Positions 1-6,208 of a DNA stretch of 6,424 nt are shown here, one piece after another. Location of the stretch: assembly GCA_937863945.1 (NCBI GenBank), contig CALMIB010000041.1, forward strand, positions 1 to 6,424. The letters are read 5' to 3'. This stretch comes from an uncultured Longilinea sp. Its GTDB lineage: Bacteria > Chloroflexota > Anaerolineae > Anaerolineales > Anaerolineaceae. Under the pieces are notes generated by a model that saw only the letters and a program-made list of their open reading frames with translations, searched no databases and was not told the DNA's origin. The stretch's first letter is position 1, and each line of letters begins with the position of its first letter. The translations under genes and the position numbers were made by a program.

Positions 1-211
1 GGTCGCGCTCGTCGGGCAGACGGCTGCCGGCCAGTTTGATCAGGCGTTCTTTGACATCGAGGGCCAGCGCGGCCGTGGCGCGCAGGTGCCAGCGCAGTTG
101 GGCGGCCGTGGCAACCTTGTTGACATTCTGCCCGCCAGGCCCGGCCGCGCGGATGAAGTCAAATTGCAGCTCGTTCTCGTCGAGCTGGAGCGATGGGGTG
201 ATCTCGATCAT
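1..211 (-). CDS. arfB: Alternative ribosome-rescue factor ArfB (peptidyl-tRNA hydrolase), 5' part only
   Basis: The first 70 codons are present and the gene runs off the left edge. The translation starts MIEITPSLQLDENELQFDF and carries GPGGQNVNK, with the GGQ at residues 26-28. This is the catalytic loop that release factors use to hydrolyse peptidyl-tRNA. The GGQ so close to the N-terminus, with no codon-recognition domain before it, is the ArfB/YaeJ arrangement (E. coli ArfB has GGQ at about residues 27-29) rather than RF1/RF2. Known ArfB is about 140 residues, binds stalled ribosomes through a basic C-terminal tail in the mRNA channel and frees the nascent chain; that tail lies outside the window. 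The ATG at 211 has no clear Shine-Dalgarno and sits 32 nt after the stop of the GNAT gene upstream, so it is probably read from the same transcript. Family assignment is firm; the exact start is likely. Confidence 0.9.
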   Translation of the reverse strand, partial: MIEITPSLQLDENELQFDFIRAAGPGGQNVNKVATAAQLRWHLRATAALALDVKERLIKLAGSRLPDERD

Positions 212-243
212 GGGGTAAGTATATCAAAACCCTCCGGGCAGAA

Positions 244-786
244 TCACGCCTGCTCAATCCAGTATCTTCGGATCAGCCTGCTCGAATGCGGCGAGGTGCG
301 TTTATCCTCCAATAGGCCGCCGTTCTTTTCGATGGTGCGGGCCGAGCCGGTGTTGTCGTCGTCGCAGGTGACCAGCACGCGCGTCAGCCCGATGCCGCGC
401 GCCTGACCCAGCACCAGCGCCAGCAGGCGCGTGGCGCAGCCCTGCCGCCGGGCCGAAGGCCGCACGGCATAGCCGATGTGCCCGCCTTCGATCTCCAGGG
501 AGGGGTTCAGTCGGTGTCGCAGGCGGCTGATGCCCAGCAGCCGGCCCTGCGGGTCGCTCAGGAAAAATGTGGTCTGGGGAACGTAGATCTCCGGCTTATA
601 TTCGCCCATGGCGCACAGCTCCAGGTAATCCAGGTAGGCGGAAAACGTGGGGCTTTCCAGGTATTCATTCAGCCAGCCGTATTCGCTTTCACCGGCGGCG
701 ATGAATTCCATCATAAACGCCTGGCAAGCCGCCGCTTGCGCGGGGGCAAGCTGGGTCAGAAATCGGTCGTCCGGGATTGGGTTCAA
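244..786 (-). CDS. GNAT family N-acetyltransferase (COG3981-like), TTG start
   Basis: 180 residues with a GNAT fold. The acetyl-CoA pyrophosphate-binding motif A is at residues 103-122 (HIGYAVRPSARRQGCATRLL, with the R-x-x-G-x-A type core RRQGCA). Motif B follows at about 141-157 (CDDDNTGSARTIEKNGG), whose Asn and Glu-Lys-Asn-Gly-Gly pattern is typical of the predicted acetyltransferases grouped as COG3981. The substrate cannot be read from the sequence. The start is TTG at 786: the preceding GNAT gene ends in CCTTGA, so the TTG shares 4 nt with its TGA stop, which suggests translational coupling. No strong Shine-Dalgarno precedes it. The next in-frame Met (residue 25) would remove the N-terminal helix, so the TTG is preferred. 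No signal peptide or membrane segment; cytosolic. Confidence 0.85.
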   Translation of the reverse strand: MNPIPDDRFLTQLAPAQAAACQAFMMEFIAAGESEYGWLNEYLESPTFSAYLDYLELCAMGEYKPEIYVPQTTFFLSDPQGRLLGISRLRHRLNPSLEIEGGHIGYAVRPSARRQGCATRLLALVLGQARGIGLTRVLVTCDDDNTGSARTIEKNGGLLEDKRTSPHSSRLIRRYWIEQA

Positions 787-1349
787 GGTAATTTCCGCTT
801 CAGGAAGATGGCGACTTCGCCATTTTCCACGTCAGTATTCGTATAGTATGAAAGGTCGATGCCTTCGATGGCAAAGCCGCAACTGCGGTAGAAGCGGATG
901 GCTGCCACGTTGGTGTTCTGCGTTTCCACTGCCAGCGCGCGCAGCCCGGCGGCTTGGGCACGGGAGGCCAGCTCAGCCACCAACCGGCGGCCGATGCCTG
1001 CGCCGCGCTGCTTGGGATGAACGTGCAATTCCCACACATTCAGCAGTTTATTCCAGGGTTGCGCTTCGGCCAGCGCCACGCCCACCCATTCGCCGTCCCG
1101 ATACGCTCCCAGCGAGAACCCTTCGGACAGCATGCCGGCGTAGCGTTTCAGGTCGTCTTCACTCAGGCAATCCCAGTAGTTTTTCGCGCAGGGCTGCGCC
1201 AGCGGTTGCAGGGTCAACGTGATCGTGGTGGCCGCGTCCGCTTCCTGCTTTTGCACGGTGTAGCGCTGCGTGGTCACATAACCGCTCATGATCTCGCGCA
1301 GGCATTCCGGGTTGAGGCGGGTGAGGGGGTGAATTTCAAGTATGGTCAT
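783..1349 (-). CDS. GNAT family N-acetyltransferase, resembling the streptothricin-acetyltransferase type
   Basis: 188 residues from the ATG at 1349. The open frame extends further upstream to 1415, but the ATG at 1349 has AGAGGA 5 nt before it and gives the natural N-terminus MTILEIHPL. Motif A is at residues 111-123 (HPKQRGAGIGRRL, the Q/R-x-x-G-x-G acetyl-CoA loop). Motif B is at about 141-159 (VETQNTNVAAIRFYRSCGF), followed by a tail with D-L-S-Y-Y-x-N and E-V-A-I-F-L-K-R. As I recall them, streptothricin acetyltransferases share this ETQ-N-N...FY..CGF...Y.N...A-F pattern. This supports a small-molecule or amino-group acetyltransferase, but it is not evidence of antibiotic resistance. Its stop overlaps the start of the next GNAT gene by 4 nt, and its own start lies inside the 3' end of a degraded frame upstream. 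Soluble, no signal peptide. Confidence 0.87.
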   Translation of the reverse strand: MTILEIHPLTRLNPECLREIMSGYVTTQRYTVQKQEADAATTITLTLQPLAQPCAKNYWDCLSEDDLKRYAGMLSEGFSLGAYRDGEWVGVALAEAQPWNKLLNVWELHVHPKQRGAGIGRRLVAELASRAQAAGLRALAVETQNTNVAAIRFYRSCGFAIEGIDLSYYTNTDVENGEVAIFLKRKLP

Positions 1350-1622
1350 GCAATTCCTCTCGCATGTGCATCGCGGTGGTGCCGTCGGCGTCGAAAATCC
1401 CCTGAAACGTGCCACCGTTTGCGCGGGAGAGCTCGCGATCGCCCTGCACCATCTCGAGGCTGGCGCGGGGGTGCGTCCCCGGCCGGCTCAGCCCGCACCG
1501 GCCAGGCCGCCCAGCGCCCCACCAACCCGGTGAACATGGCCGCTGCCAGGATCAAGCGGCAGATCGCGGCGCTATTTCGGTGCACAAGGGTATGAATGGT
1601 CGAAGACAGAGGGGGGCTTCAT
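1336..1622 (-). pseudogene. Small gene remnant or frameshifted ORF with possible signal peptide (unknown function)
   Basis: An ATG at 1622 follows a strong GAGGAG with 5 nt spacing, but its frame stops after 16 codons. A second frame, open from just after the start, encodes a hydrophobic stretch (RLILAAAMFTGLVG) and then PVRAEPAGDA, which reads like a signal peptide with an A-x-A-type site. A third frame, from about 1467 to the stop at 1336-1338, reads RASLEMVQGDRELSRANGG, then GTFQGIFDADGTTAMHMREE and LHDHT. Codon third positions are overwhelmingly G/C in the second frame before about 1470 and in the third frame after it. The two breaks fall at a C6 run (1616-1611) and a C5 run (1471-1467). 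Removing one C from each gives a single 94-residue reading frame. I do not recognise the protein. It could be a decayed gene, a homopolymer miscall or chance; the 3' half is the best-supported part. Its end overlaps the GNAT start by 14 nt. Confidence 0.35.
1355..1360 (-). promoter_or_regulatory. Ribosome binding site AGAGGA for the first GNAT gene
   Basis: AGAGGA on the minus strand lies 5 nt upstream of the ATG at 1349. It decides the start, because the longer open frame to 1415 has no comparable signal and would add 22 residues of low-complexity, Cys/Arg/Pro-rich sequence atypical of a GNAT N-terminus. Confidence 0.7.
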
Positions 1623-1627
1623 GGGTG

Positions 1628-1633
1628 CTCCTC
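1628..1633 (-). promoter_or_regulatory. Shine-Dalgarno GAGGAG before the broken small ORF
   Basis: GAGGAG on the minus strand, 5 nt before the ATG at 1622. It is among the clearest ribosome binding sites in the window, yet the frame it serves ends after 16 codons (MKPPSVFDHSYPCAPK). This implies either a very short peptide or a frameshifted gene downstream. Confidence 0.45.
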
Positions 1634-1775
1634 AATTACTTCAGGATGAGGTTTGCCGGCACGCCAGTAAATTGTTGCATCGGATTGATTTATTTCTAGA
1701 AATTACTTTTCCGGGTTGAGCCAAAGTGGCTTTCAGCGGTAGGATGTAATTCCCGGCTGCATGAATATTGGTGAT

Positions 1776-1784
1776 ACTATAGCA
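1776..1784 (-). promoter_or_regulatory. Possible extended -10 promoter element for the small ORF/GNAT/arfB genes
   Basis: The minus strand reads TGCTATAGT, matching the extended -10 form TGnTATAAT at all but one position. No convincing -35 is present 17 nt upstream (GAACTG), which an extended -10 can tolerate. It would give a leader of about 150 nt before the GAGGAG/ATG at 1622. Suggestive only. Confidence 0.25.
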
Positions 1785-1792
1785 TACTCTTC

Positions 1793-1826
1793 GATTCGCA
1801 GTTCGTTACTTTTATCTTCTGCGATC
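1793..1826. repeat. Bulged inverted repeat / stem-loop downstream of the GH31 gene
   Basis: The arms GATTCGCAG (1793-1801) and CTGCGATC (1819-1826) pair over 8 bp with one bulged T, around a 17-nt A/T-rich loop. It begins 14 nt past the GH31 stop. It lacks a T tract on the minus strand, so it may be an mRNA 3'-end structure, or an operator overlapping the -35 region of the possible promoter beside it. It could also be chance. Confidence 0.3.
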
Positions 1827-1839
1827 TACAGTCTGAGGA

Positions 1840-3690
1840 TCAACACCGTTCAAAAAATGGCAACCGGTCAAGCGGCGCAGGATATTGCTTCAGCACGCCT
1901 GCACCTTTAAAAAGTTCTTTTGTCCAATGATCACGCCAGTGACCAGGGGGCAAATAAATATCGCGCAAATATTGATTGGGACAAACGATTGGCGCAACTA
2001 AAATATCATTGCCCAGCAGAAATTGATCATCACAAGTGAGGGCAACTTCATCCTGAGGGGCAAGCCAGAAAACAGGCCGGATGATGGGAACTCCCGTGGA
2101 AACGGTTTCCCGGGCTAATGAAAGAATCCGGTGAGCAAATTCAGCGTGCAATGCTGCGTAACGCCGGCAGAGAACAGCGCATTCTTCCCCATATTCCCAT
2201 GGCGGAAGACTAAATTGCATCGCTGGTAATAGTGCGTTTAATTGCGTCCAGCGAATCATCATTTCGGCTGAAGCCTTTTCATCATATTCGTTGCCACCCA
2301 CCATATCGGGCAGAATGAAGGGATAACCTGCCAATCCTAGCGCCAGGATTCCTGTCAATACAGAATGCAAGCCATTGTCTAAACCCCACGAAGTTGTTTT
2401 ATCCCATTGGCGGAAGAAAATGGGTGCGCGTTGATTCATCCAACCTGAACGGACTTCGGTGAGGCGGTACTGCCTGGCGATAGCATCAACGTAAATTTGA
2501 GTATATTCATTGGGGTGAATCTCTCGATACGTGACCGCATCGGCGGGAAGAAAACAGGCTTCGCCTGCGTCGAATTTGAAACCATCTAATCCGGTCTGAA
2601 CTTGAAGATTTCTCAACCGCTCGAAGAACCAATCCAATGTTGATGGATTCGTCACGTCCAGAAGCCCGCCGTTTCCTTGCCACCATTGAATCAGATATGC
2701 TGATCCATCCCGCTTGCGAACGATCCATTCGTTTCTTACGCTTTCCGCGAACGCCTGTGACTTGGGGTCCATAAACGGGATTACCCACGCGGTCACTTTG
2801 AAGCCTTTCTTGTGCAGTTCGTCAATCATTCGCCTGGGGCTTGGAAAACGCTCCGGATCAAAGTGCAGGTCGCCATAAAAAACCTGCCAACGGTCATCAA
2901 TTTCCAAGACGTTAAAGGGATAGTCATGCTTGATGATATCTTCAGCATATTGCATAACCACGTTCTGATTGATCGCGGACTTATAGCGCGCCCAGGTCGT
3001 CCATGTGGGTTTTGCAAACAATTCATCAGGCGGAGTATCACTCGGATGTCCGTAATAGGCGATGAGTTTCTTCGTTGCTTCGATGACAGTGCCAGTGAAG
3101 AATATTTTCAAAGCCAGCCCGTTCCCTTTGAAAGTGATGCTCTTATCGCCGGATCCGTTATCGCGGAAGGGACGATTTGAGAACGCGCCGCGTTCTTCTG
3201 TAGCAAAACTCCATTTGAAATGCGGGTATTCTGCGGGCGGCTGGTTGAGGCCCACTTCAACAGGGGAATCTGCGATCAAAAGCACGCCGTTGGATGAGAA
3301 CCAGGCCGGCGTGAGTTTTCCGCTTAAACCGGTGGGGCCATTGTCAAAAGTTTGAAATGGCCCACTTTGCATCATAACTTTATTGAGCGGAAATTGTTGA
3401 TGGATCAATTCGCCGCCGCCGTACCAATGACCGGAGAGTTCAGCAGCGACCATTGCAGATATGTTGGCCGGCGTTGTGGTCAAAATCCAACCCTGTTCTG
3501 AACCTGCTGAAGACGATTCAGAACACTTTTTCAAATTGAGAGAAAAATCAGGAAAATCAGCAGCAACTACCTCATCATCGACCCATAAACCCTTTAATGG
3601 TGAAGCTGGAATCCTTAAATTCACAAGTTCCAAACCGTTTTGCTTAAAGGAGATCGAAAAGGGTGAGGTAGTGATTTCAAATTGAATCAT
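1840..3690 (-). CDS. GH31 family glycosidase, MYORG-like alpha-galactosidase/alpha-glucosidase type
   Basis: 616 residues, no signal peptide, so cytosolic. The N-terminal beta-sandwich (about 1-225) holds HWYGGGE at 89-94, near the active site in this family. The TIM barrel (about 225-490) has the GH31 marks EIDDRWQVFYGDLHFDPERF (263-282), TAWVIPFMDP, and the nucleophile motif FKFDAGE with Asp374. The acid/base candidate is Asp430 in RQWDKTTSW. The FKFDAGE form and the 56-residue gap between the two Asp resemble the MYORG subgroup, whose human member is an alpha-galactosidase (Asp463/Asp520, from memory). The sulfoquinovosidase (YihQ) signature is not seen. The protein ends at APLDRLPFFERC, where many GH31 enzymes continue into a distal C-terminal beta domain, so it is a short form. 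It lies 38 nt after the GT-B-like gene with only a weak Shine-Dalgarno; no other start is close. It probably cleaves an alpha-linked sugar imported by the adjacent transporter; the exact linkage is unknown. Confidence 0.9.
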   Translation of the reverse strand: MIQFEITTSPFSISFKQNGLELVNLRIPASPLKGLWVDDEVVAADFPDFSLNLKKCSESSSAGSEQGWILTTTPANISAMVAAELSGHWYGGGELIHQQFPLNKVMMQSGPFQTFDNGPTGLSGKLTPAWFSSNGVLLIADSPVEVGLNQPPAEYPHFKWSFATEERGAFSNRPFRDNGSGDKSITFKGNGLALKIFFTGTVIEATKKLIAYYGHPSDTPPDELFAKPTWTTWARYKSAINQNVVMQYAEDIIKHDYPFNVLEIDDRWQVFYGDLHFDPERFPSPRRMIDELHKKGFKVTAWVIPFMDPKSQAFAESVRNEWIVRKRDGSAYLIQWWQGNGGLLDVTNPSTLDWFFERLRNLQVQTGLDGFKFDAGEACFLPADAVTYREIHPNEYTQIYVDAIARQYRLTEVRSGWMNQRAPIFFRQWDKTTSWGLDNGLHSVLTGILALGLAGYPFILPDMVGGNEYDEKASAEMMIRWTQLNALLPAMQFSLPPWEYGEECAVLCRRYAALHAEFAHRILSLARETVSTGVPIIRPVFWLAPQDEVALTCDDQFLLGNDILVAPIVCPNQYLRDIYLPPGHWRDHWTKELFKGAGVLKQYPAPLDRLPFFERC

Positions 3691-3728
3691 TTGATTTTAA
3701 CCAAGACATTACAGGCAATGGAATGAGT

Positions 3729-5267
3729 TTAGCTAACCACCTGGGTCTTTCTTTCAAATTTCCTGCCTGTTGCAAGCTCGACACTCTTGTAAGCACCGTC
3801 ATAAATGCCCATACTTTTGTTTTTGACAATGCATTCGCAAAACATGGTTAACAAATCATCGGCTTCGGTGAGAAGATGGATTGCCTGTAAAGTTTGAGGG
3901 ATGTTGCGGGTTTCAACGGTGCTATCGCCAATTTCTGCGCCGCGAATGGCCCCCCACATTTCGTGACCGCCCACGCGGGCATTGAAAATCTTGGGGACAG
4001 GATAAAAAGCCAATTCGCTTGGTTTGGTGATCATCACATCCATCACACGCATGAGGTAGTTGGTGGCGTAGACTGCGTGGAATGTGTTGTCATACAGGAA
4101 AACATGCAGCCCATGCGCTGTTTTATTGCGGATTCCATCTACAAAGGTTTTCGTTTCGTCCCAGGAGAAATGTGGGTTGATGAAATCTTTCATTTCGGCA
4201 AGTTCATTTTGAAGCCAAATCCAATTATCCTTATGATCGCCGAGATTGATGAACAGGGCAATCTTGTCTTGCTTTATCAATGGAATAACGTTTTCAATGA
4301 TGGCTTTGAAGAGTTCCCGCTGGGCGCCTGCCCCGCCCATTGTTACAAGGAATCGGCGCGGCTCTTTTGCTTTCATGCGGGCAATCCGATCAGCACAGTC
4401 AGCTTCAATGTTCTCAACAAGTTCGTGATCGACATGATGGCCTGTATAAAAGATAGCCTCGGGCGGGGTAGGATTAAGAATGCTTCCTTTTTCATCAAAG
4501 CCACGCATGGCCCGAAAGCCATAATAACCTGAAGGTGATTGAACGGCGTGCTTTGCCCCCTCGGTTAATTGAAAAGCCATCGGCCAGTTATCGAACATCA
4601 TATCCACTACATTGGTCATGCCGCCCGCAATGGCACCCATGCACGTCCACATGTGAGAGGTAAGCATTGGCATATCTGAGGGGAGAGCCGCATATAAATT
4701 GCTGAACAACTCACTCATCTTATAGTCCTTGACTTGGGTTTTGATATAGCGCCAAGGCCAGGTGACTATCCAATTATTGAAGAGGGCGTTTAGACCGGGT
4801 AAAGAAGGTTCGCCGGTGGTGAGTGGTTCCCATACATATTGATTGAACATGCCAGAGCGCTGCGAGATGCGTGAAAACTTGCTATACCAGGTGTTGCACC
4901 AATTGATGACATCCGTGGTGATTCCTGGGATGCCAAGCAGGTCTAGCCAGTAAGGCGTAAAGCCCATCGCTTTTGCGGCAGAGACGCCGGCCATGGCAAT
5001 TCGGTAATGCCCGAAGCCCATGCGGATGGTGCTAATAATCAAGCCATTCGTCTTTTCCAAGGGCGCGCCATTCCCATCACGGATGATGTTCTTAAGCCCA
5101 AAAATATCAGCGCCATACGGATGATCTTCCACACTCAGTGAAAATTTCTCATTGGGATTGTAATTGTATTTTTTTGCCAGCATGTTTTTCCAGCGATCAG
5201 CGGCACGTGATTGGCGAAGCGTAATTGCATTGCCATAGACCTGGTATTGTCCATCGATTTGTTTCAT
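3729..5267 (-). CDS. Uncharacterised GT-B-fold glycosyltransferase-like protein (MurG/MGDG-synthase-like motif layout)
   Basis: 512 residues from the ATG at 5267, which follows GAGGAA at 9 nt; the frame also opens at a GTG at 5291 that has no such site. No signal peptide and no clear membrane segment. I do not recognise a named family, but three blocks fall in the order seen in GT28-like GT-B enzymes. An N-terminal Gly/His loop, GLIISTIRMGFGHYRIA (75-91), resembles the S-T-x-G-x-G-H-x-x-A loop. A second Rossmann strand with a Gly-rich turn is FLVTMGGAGAQRELF (306-320). A C-terminal DVMITKPSELAFYPVPKI (410-427) resembles the donor-binding T-K-P-G-G...E...P-I motif. A conserved-looking tail, GGHEMWGAIRGAEIGDS, sits at 433-449. 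The canonical GG after TKP is replaced by SE, so donor use may differ or be lost. Position between a sugar permease and a GH31 gene argues for a role in processing the imported sugar: a transferase, a phosphorylase-like enzyme or a non-catalytic homologue. Fold is inferred from motifs only. Confidence 0.6.
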   Translation of the reverse strand: MKQIDGQYQVYGNAITLRQSRAADRWKNMLAKKYNYNPNEKFSLSVEDHPYGADIFGLKNIIRDGNGAPLEKTNGLIISTIRMGFGHYRIAMAGVSAAKAMGFTPYWLDLLGIPGITTDVINWCNTWYSKFSRISQRSGMFNQYVWEPLTTGEPSLPGLNALFNNWIVTWPWRYIKTQVKDYKMSELFSNLYAALPSDMPMLTSHMWTCMGAIAGGMTNVVDMMFDNWPMAFQLTEGAKHAVQSPSGYYGFRAMRGFDEKGSILNPTPPEAIFYTGHHVDHELVENIEADCADRIARMKAKEPRRFLVTMGGAGAQRELFKAIIENVIPLIKQDKIALFINLGDHKDNWIWLQNELAEMKDFINPHFSWDETKTFVDGIRNKTAHGLHVFLYDNTFHAVYATNYLMRVMDVMITKPSELAFYPVPKIFNARVGGHEMWGAIRGAEIGDSTVETRNIPQTLQAIHLLTEADDLLTMFCECIVKNKSMGIYDGAYKSVELATGRKFERKTQVVS

Positions 5268-5276
5268 AAATGATTT

Positions 5277-5282
5277 TTCCTC
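5277..5282 (-). promoter_or_regulatory. Ribosome binding site GAGGAA fixing the start of the GT-B-like gene
   Basis: GAGGAA on the minus strand lies 9 nt before the ATG at 5267. It lies inside the extended open frame that begins at the GTG at 5291, which makes the ATG the better start and shortens the product from 520 to 512 residues. Confidence 0.65.
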
Positions 5283-5364
5283 AAGTAGCACAGTTTGTGG
5301 AATGAAGAATAGAAAAATCTACTCCCATTTCTAAAAAGTCCCATCAAATCAAAAAAAACCGGGG

Positions 5365-6204
5365 TTAGTTCTTCATGCCAGTTGTGGCAACGCCTTGCAC
5401 AAAATAGCGTTGCGCGAACAAGAAAATCAACACGGTGGGAATAATCGCAAGCGTGGAAGCAGCCAGCACAATCGGGGGATTGGCATGATAGCCTCCCTGA
5501 ATGTCTGCCAGGCCCTGGGTTACGACATAGTTCGCTCTTGATTGGATGGCCACCAACGGCCAAATGAATGAATTCCAAGCATAAAGGAATGAGATGGTAA
5601 ATTGCGTGGCGATGGCCGGCCCACTGATAGGCACGAAAATTTTGGTGAGAATGGTAAAACGGTTGGCTCCATCAATAATCGCGGCTTCCTCCAGCTCTTT
5701 AGGAATACCCAGGAAAAATTGGCGCATCAAGAATGTGCCGTAGGCGGTGAATAACCAGGGCACGATGAGTGAAGTCAATTTATCTACCCAACCGAAAGTC
5801 AGCATCATTTTGTACATTGGAACCATAATGACTGTAAAAGGAATCATCATAGTACCCAGGTAGACGCGAAAGATGATATCGCGTCCAGGGAATCGCAGGC
5901 GAGCAAAGGCGTAACCACCCAATAGCGAGGTGACAATTTGCCCAAGTGTGACACAAAGGGTAACTATGGTGGTGTTTAATAAATATTTGCCCATTTGCAC
6001 CGAAGTCACCACAGTATGGTAATTTTCAAAACGCAACCGGGCGCCAAACAGGCTTAGAATGTTGCTGTAAACTTCCGGGCTTTCTTTGAGCGAAGATGCC
6101 ACCATAAAGATGAACGGGTACAAGAAGAGAAGCCCAAGCAAGGACAAAGCCAGGTAAAAAAGAACTTTCGAAAAGATTGTAGTGCGTTCACCCTGTAGAA
6201 ACAT
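5365..6204 (-). CDS. ABC sugar transporter permease, CUT1 family (MalG/UgpE type)
   Basis: 279 residues from the ATG at 6204, chosen because GAGGAG lies 7 nt upstream; the open frame itself reaches back to a TTG at 6219 inside that site. Six hydrophobic segments fit the MalG-type topology, the first being VLFYLALSLLGLLFLYPFIF and the last around LAASTLAIIPTVLIFLFAQ. The cytoplasmic EAA loop (about residues 169-193) is canonical: KELEEAAIIDGANRFTIL followed by KIFVPI, the E-A-A-x-x-x-G...P signature that docks on the transport ATPase. The C-terminus RYFVQGVATTGMKN is typical of CUT1 permeases. With the upstream permease it forms the inner-membrane heterodimer for uptake of oligosaccharides, glycosides or glycerol-phosphate-like substrates. 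It starts 4 nt after the upstream permease stop, so the two are tightly coupled. No ATPase gene lies in the window; CUT1 systems often share one encoded elsewhere (MsmK/UgpC type). Confidence 0.95.
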   Translation of the reverse strand: MFLQGERTTIFSKVLFYLALSLLGLLFLYPFIFMVASSLKESPEVYSNILSLFGARLRFENYHTVVTSVQMGKYLLNTTIVTLCVTLGQIVTSLLGGYAFARLRFPGRDIIFRVYLGTMMIPFTVIMVPMYKMMLTFGWVDKLTSLIVPWLFTAYGTFLMRQFFLGIPKELEEAAIIDGANRFTILTKIFVPISGPAIATQFTISFLYAWNSFIWPLVAIQSRANYVVTQGLADIQGGYHANPPIVLAASTLAIIPTVLIFLFAQRYFVQGVATTGMKN

Positions 6205-6208
6205 GGAC

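Larger units (their letters stand above)
1623..1839. other. Non-coding gap between the GH31 gene and the GNAT cluster
   Basis: About 217 nt with no supportable gene on either strand. Composition is clearly more A/T-rich than the left side. It contains a bulged inverted repeat (1793-1826), a possible extended -10 on the minus strand (1776-1784) and a small 5-bp hairpin, AGCCA-AAG-TGGCT, near 1720. None of the hairpins is followed by a run of T in the direction of the GH31 gene, so I see no canonical Rho-independent terminator for the sugar operon here. Confidence 0.6.

Noticed and set aside
783..1349. Calling the first GNAT an antibiotic-resistance gene
   Set aside because: Its C-terminal pattern recalls streptothricin acetyltransferases, but GNAT substrate specificity cannot be inferred from this resemblance and there is no resistance context.
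1346..1585. The GTG-started 79-codon frame as an intact gene
   Set aside because: Its coding signature fades after about 1470, where it becomes an Arg/His-rich string while another frame becomes coding-like. I treat it as one part of a frameshifted remnant.
954..1595. Plus-strand open frame of 213 codons across the GNAT gene
   Set aside because: It lies opposite the well-supported minus-strand GNAT gene and has no recognisable motif or ribosome binding site. Long antisense frames are expected in high-GC coding DNA.
1715..1733. Small hairpin AGCCA-AAG-TGGCT as a terminator
   Set aside because: A 5-bp stem with no T tract on the minus strand; too weak to call.
3894..4532. Plus-strand open frame of 212 codons opposite the GT-B-like gene
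   Set aside because: It mirrors a long minus-strand gene with clear motif blocks and a Shine-Dalgarno. Its own translation shows no family features.
5345..5367. Possible terminator (AACCCCGGTT followed by T8) just after the MalG-type permease stop
   Set aside because: The potential stem is only 4 bp with a 2-nt loop, too tight to fold stably. The downstream co-oriented gene with a good Shine-Dalgarno fits a continuous operon.
5264..5578. Minus-strand 104-codon frame overlapping the end of the MalG-type permease
   Set aside because: The permease frame, with its EAA loop and the expected C-terminus, covers most of this stretch. The alternative frame is Cys/His-rich with no motif.
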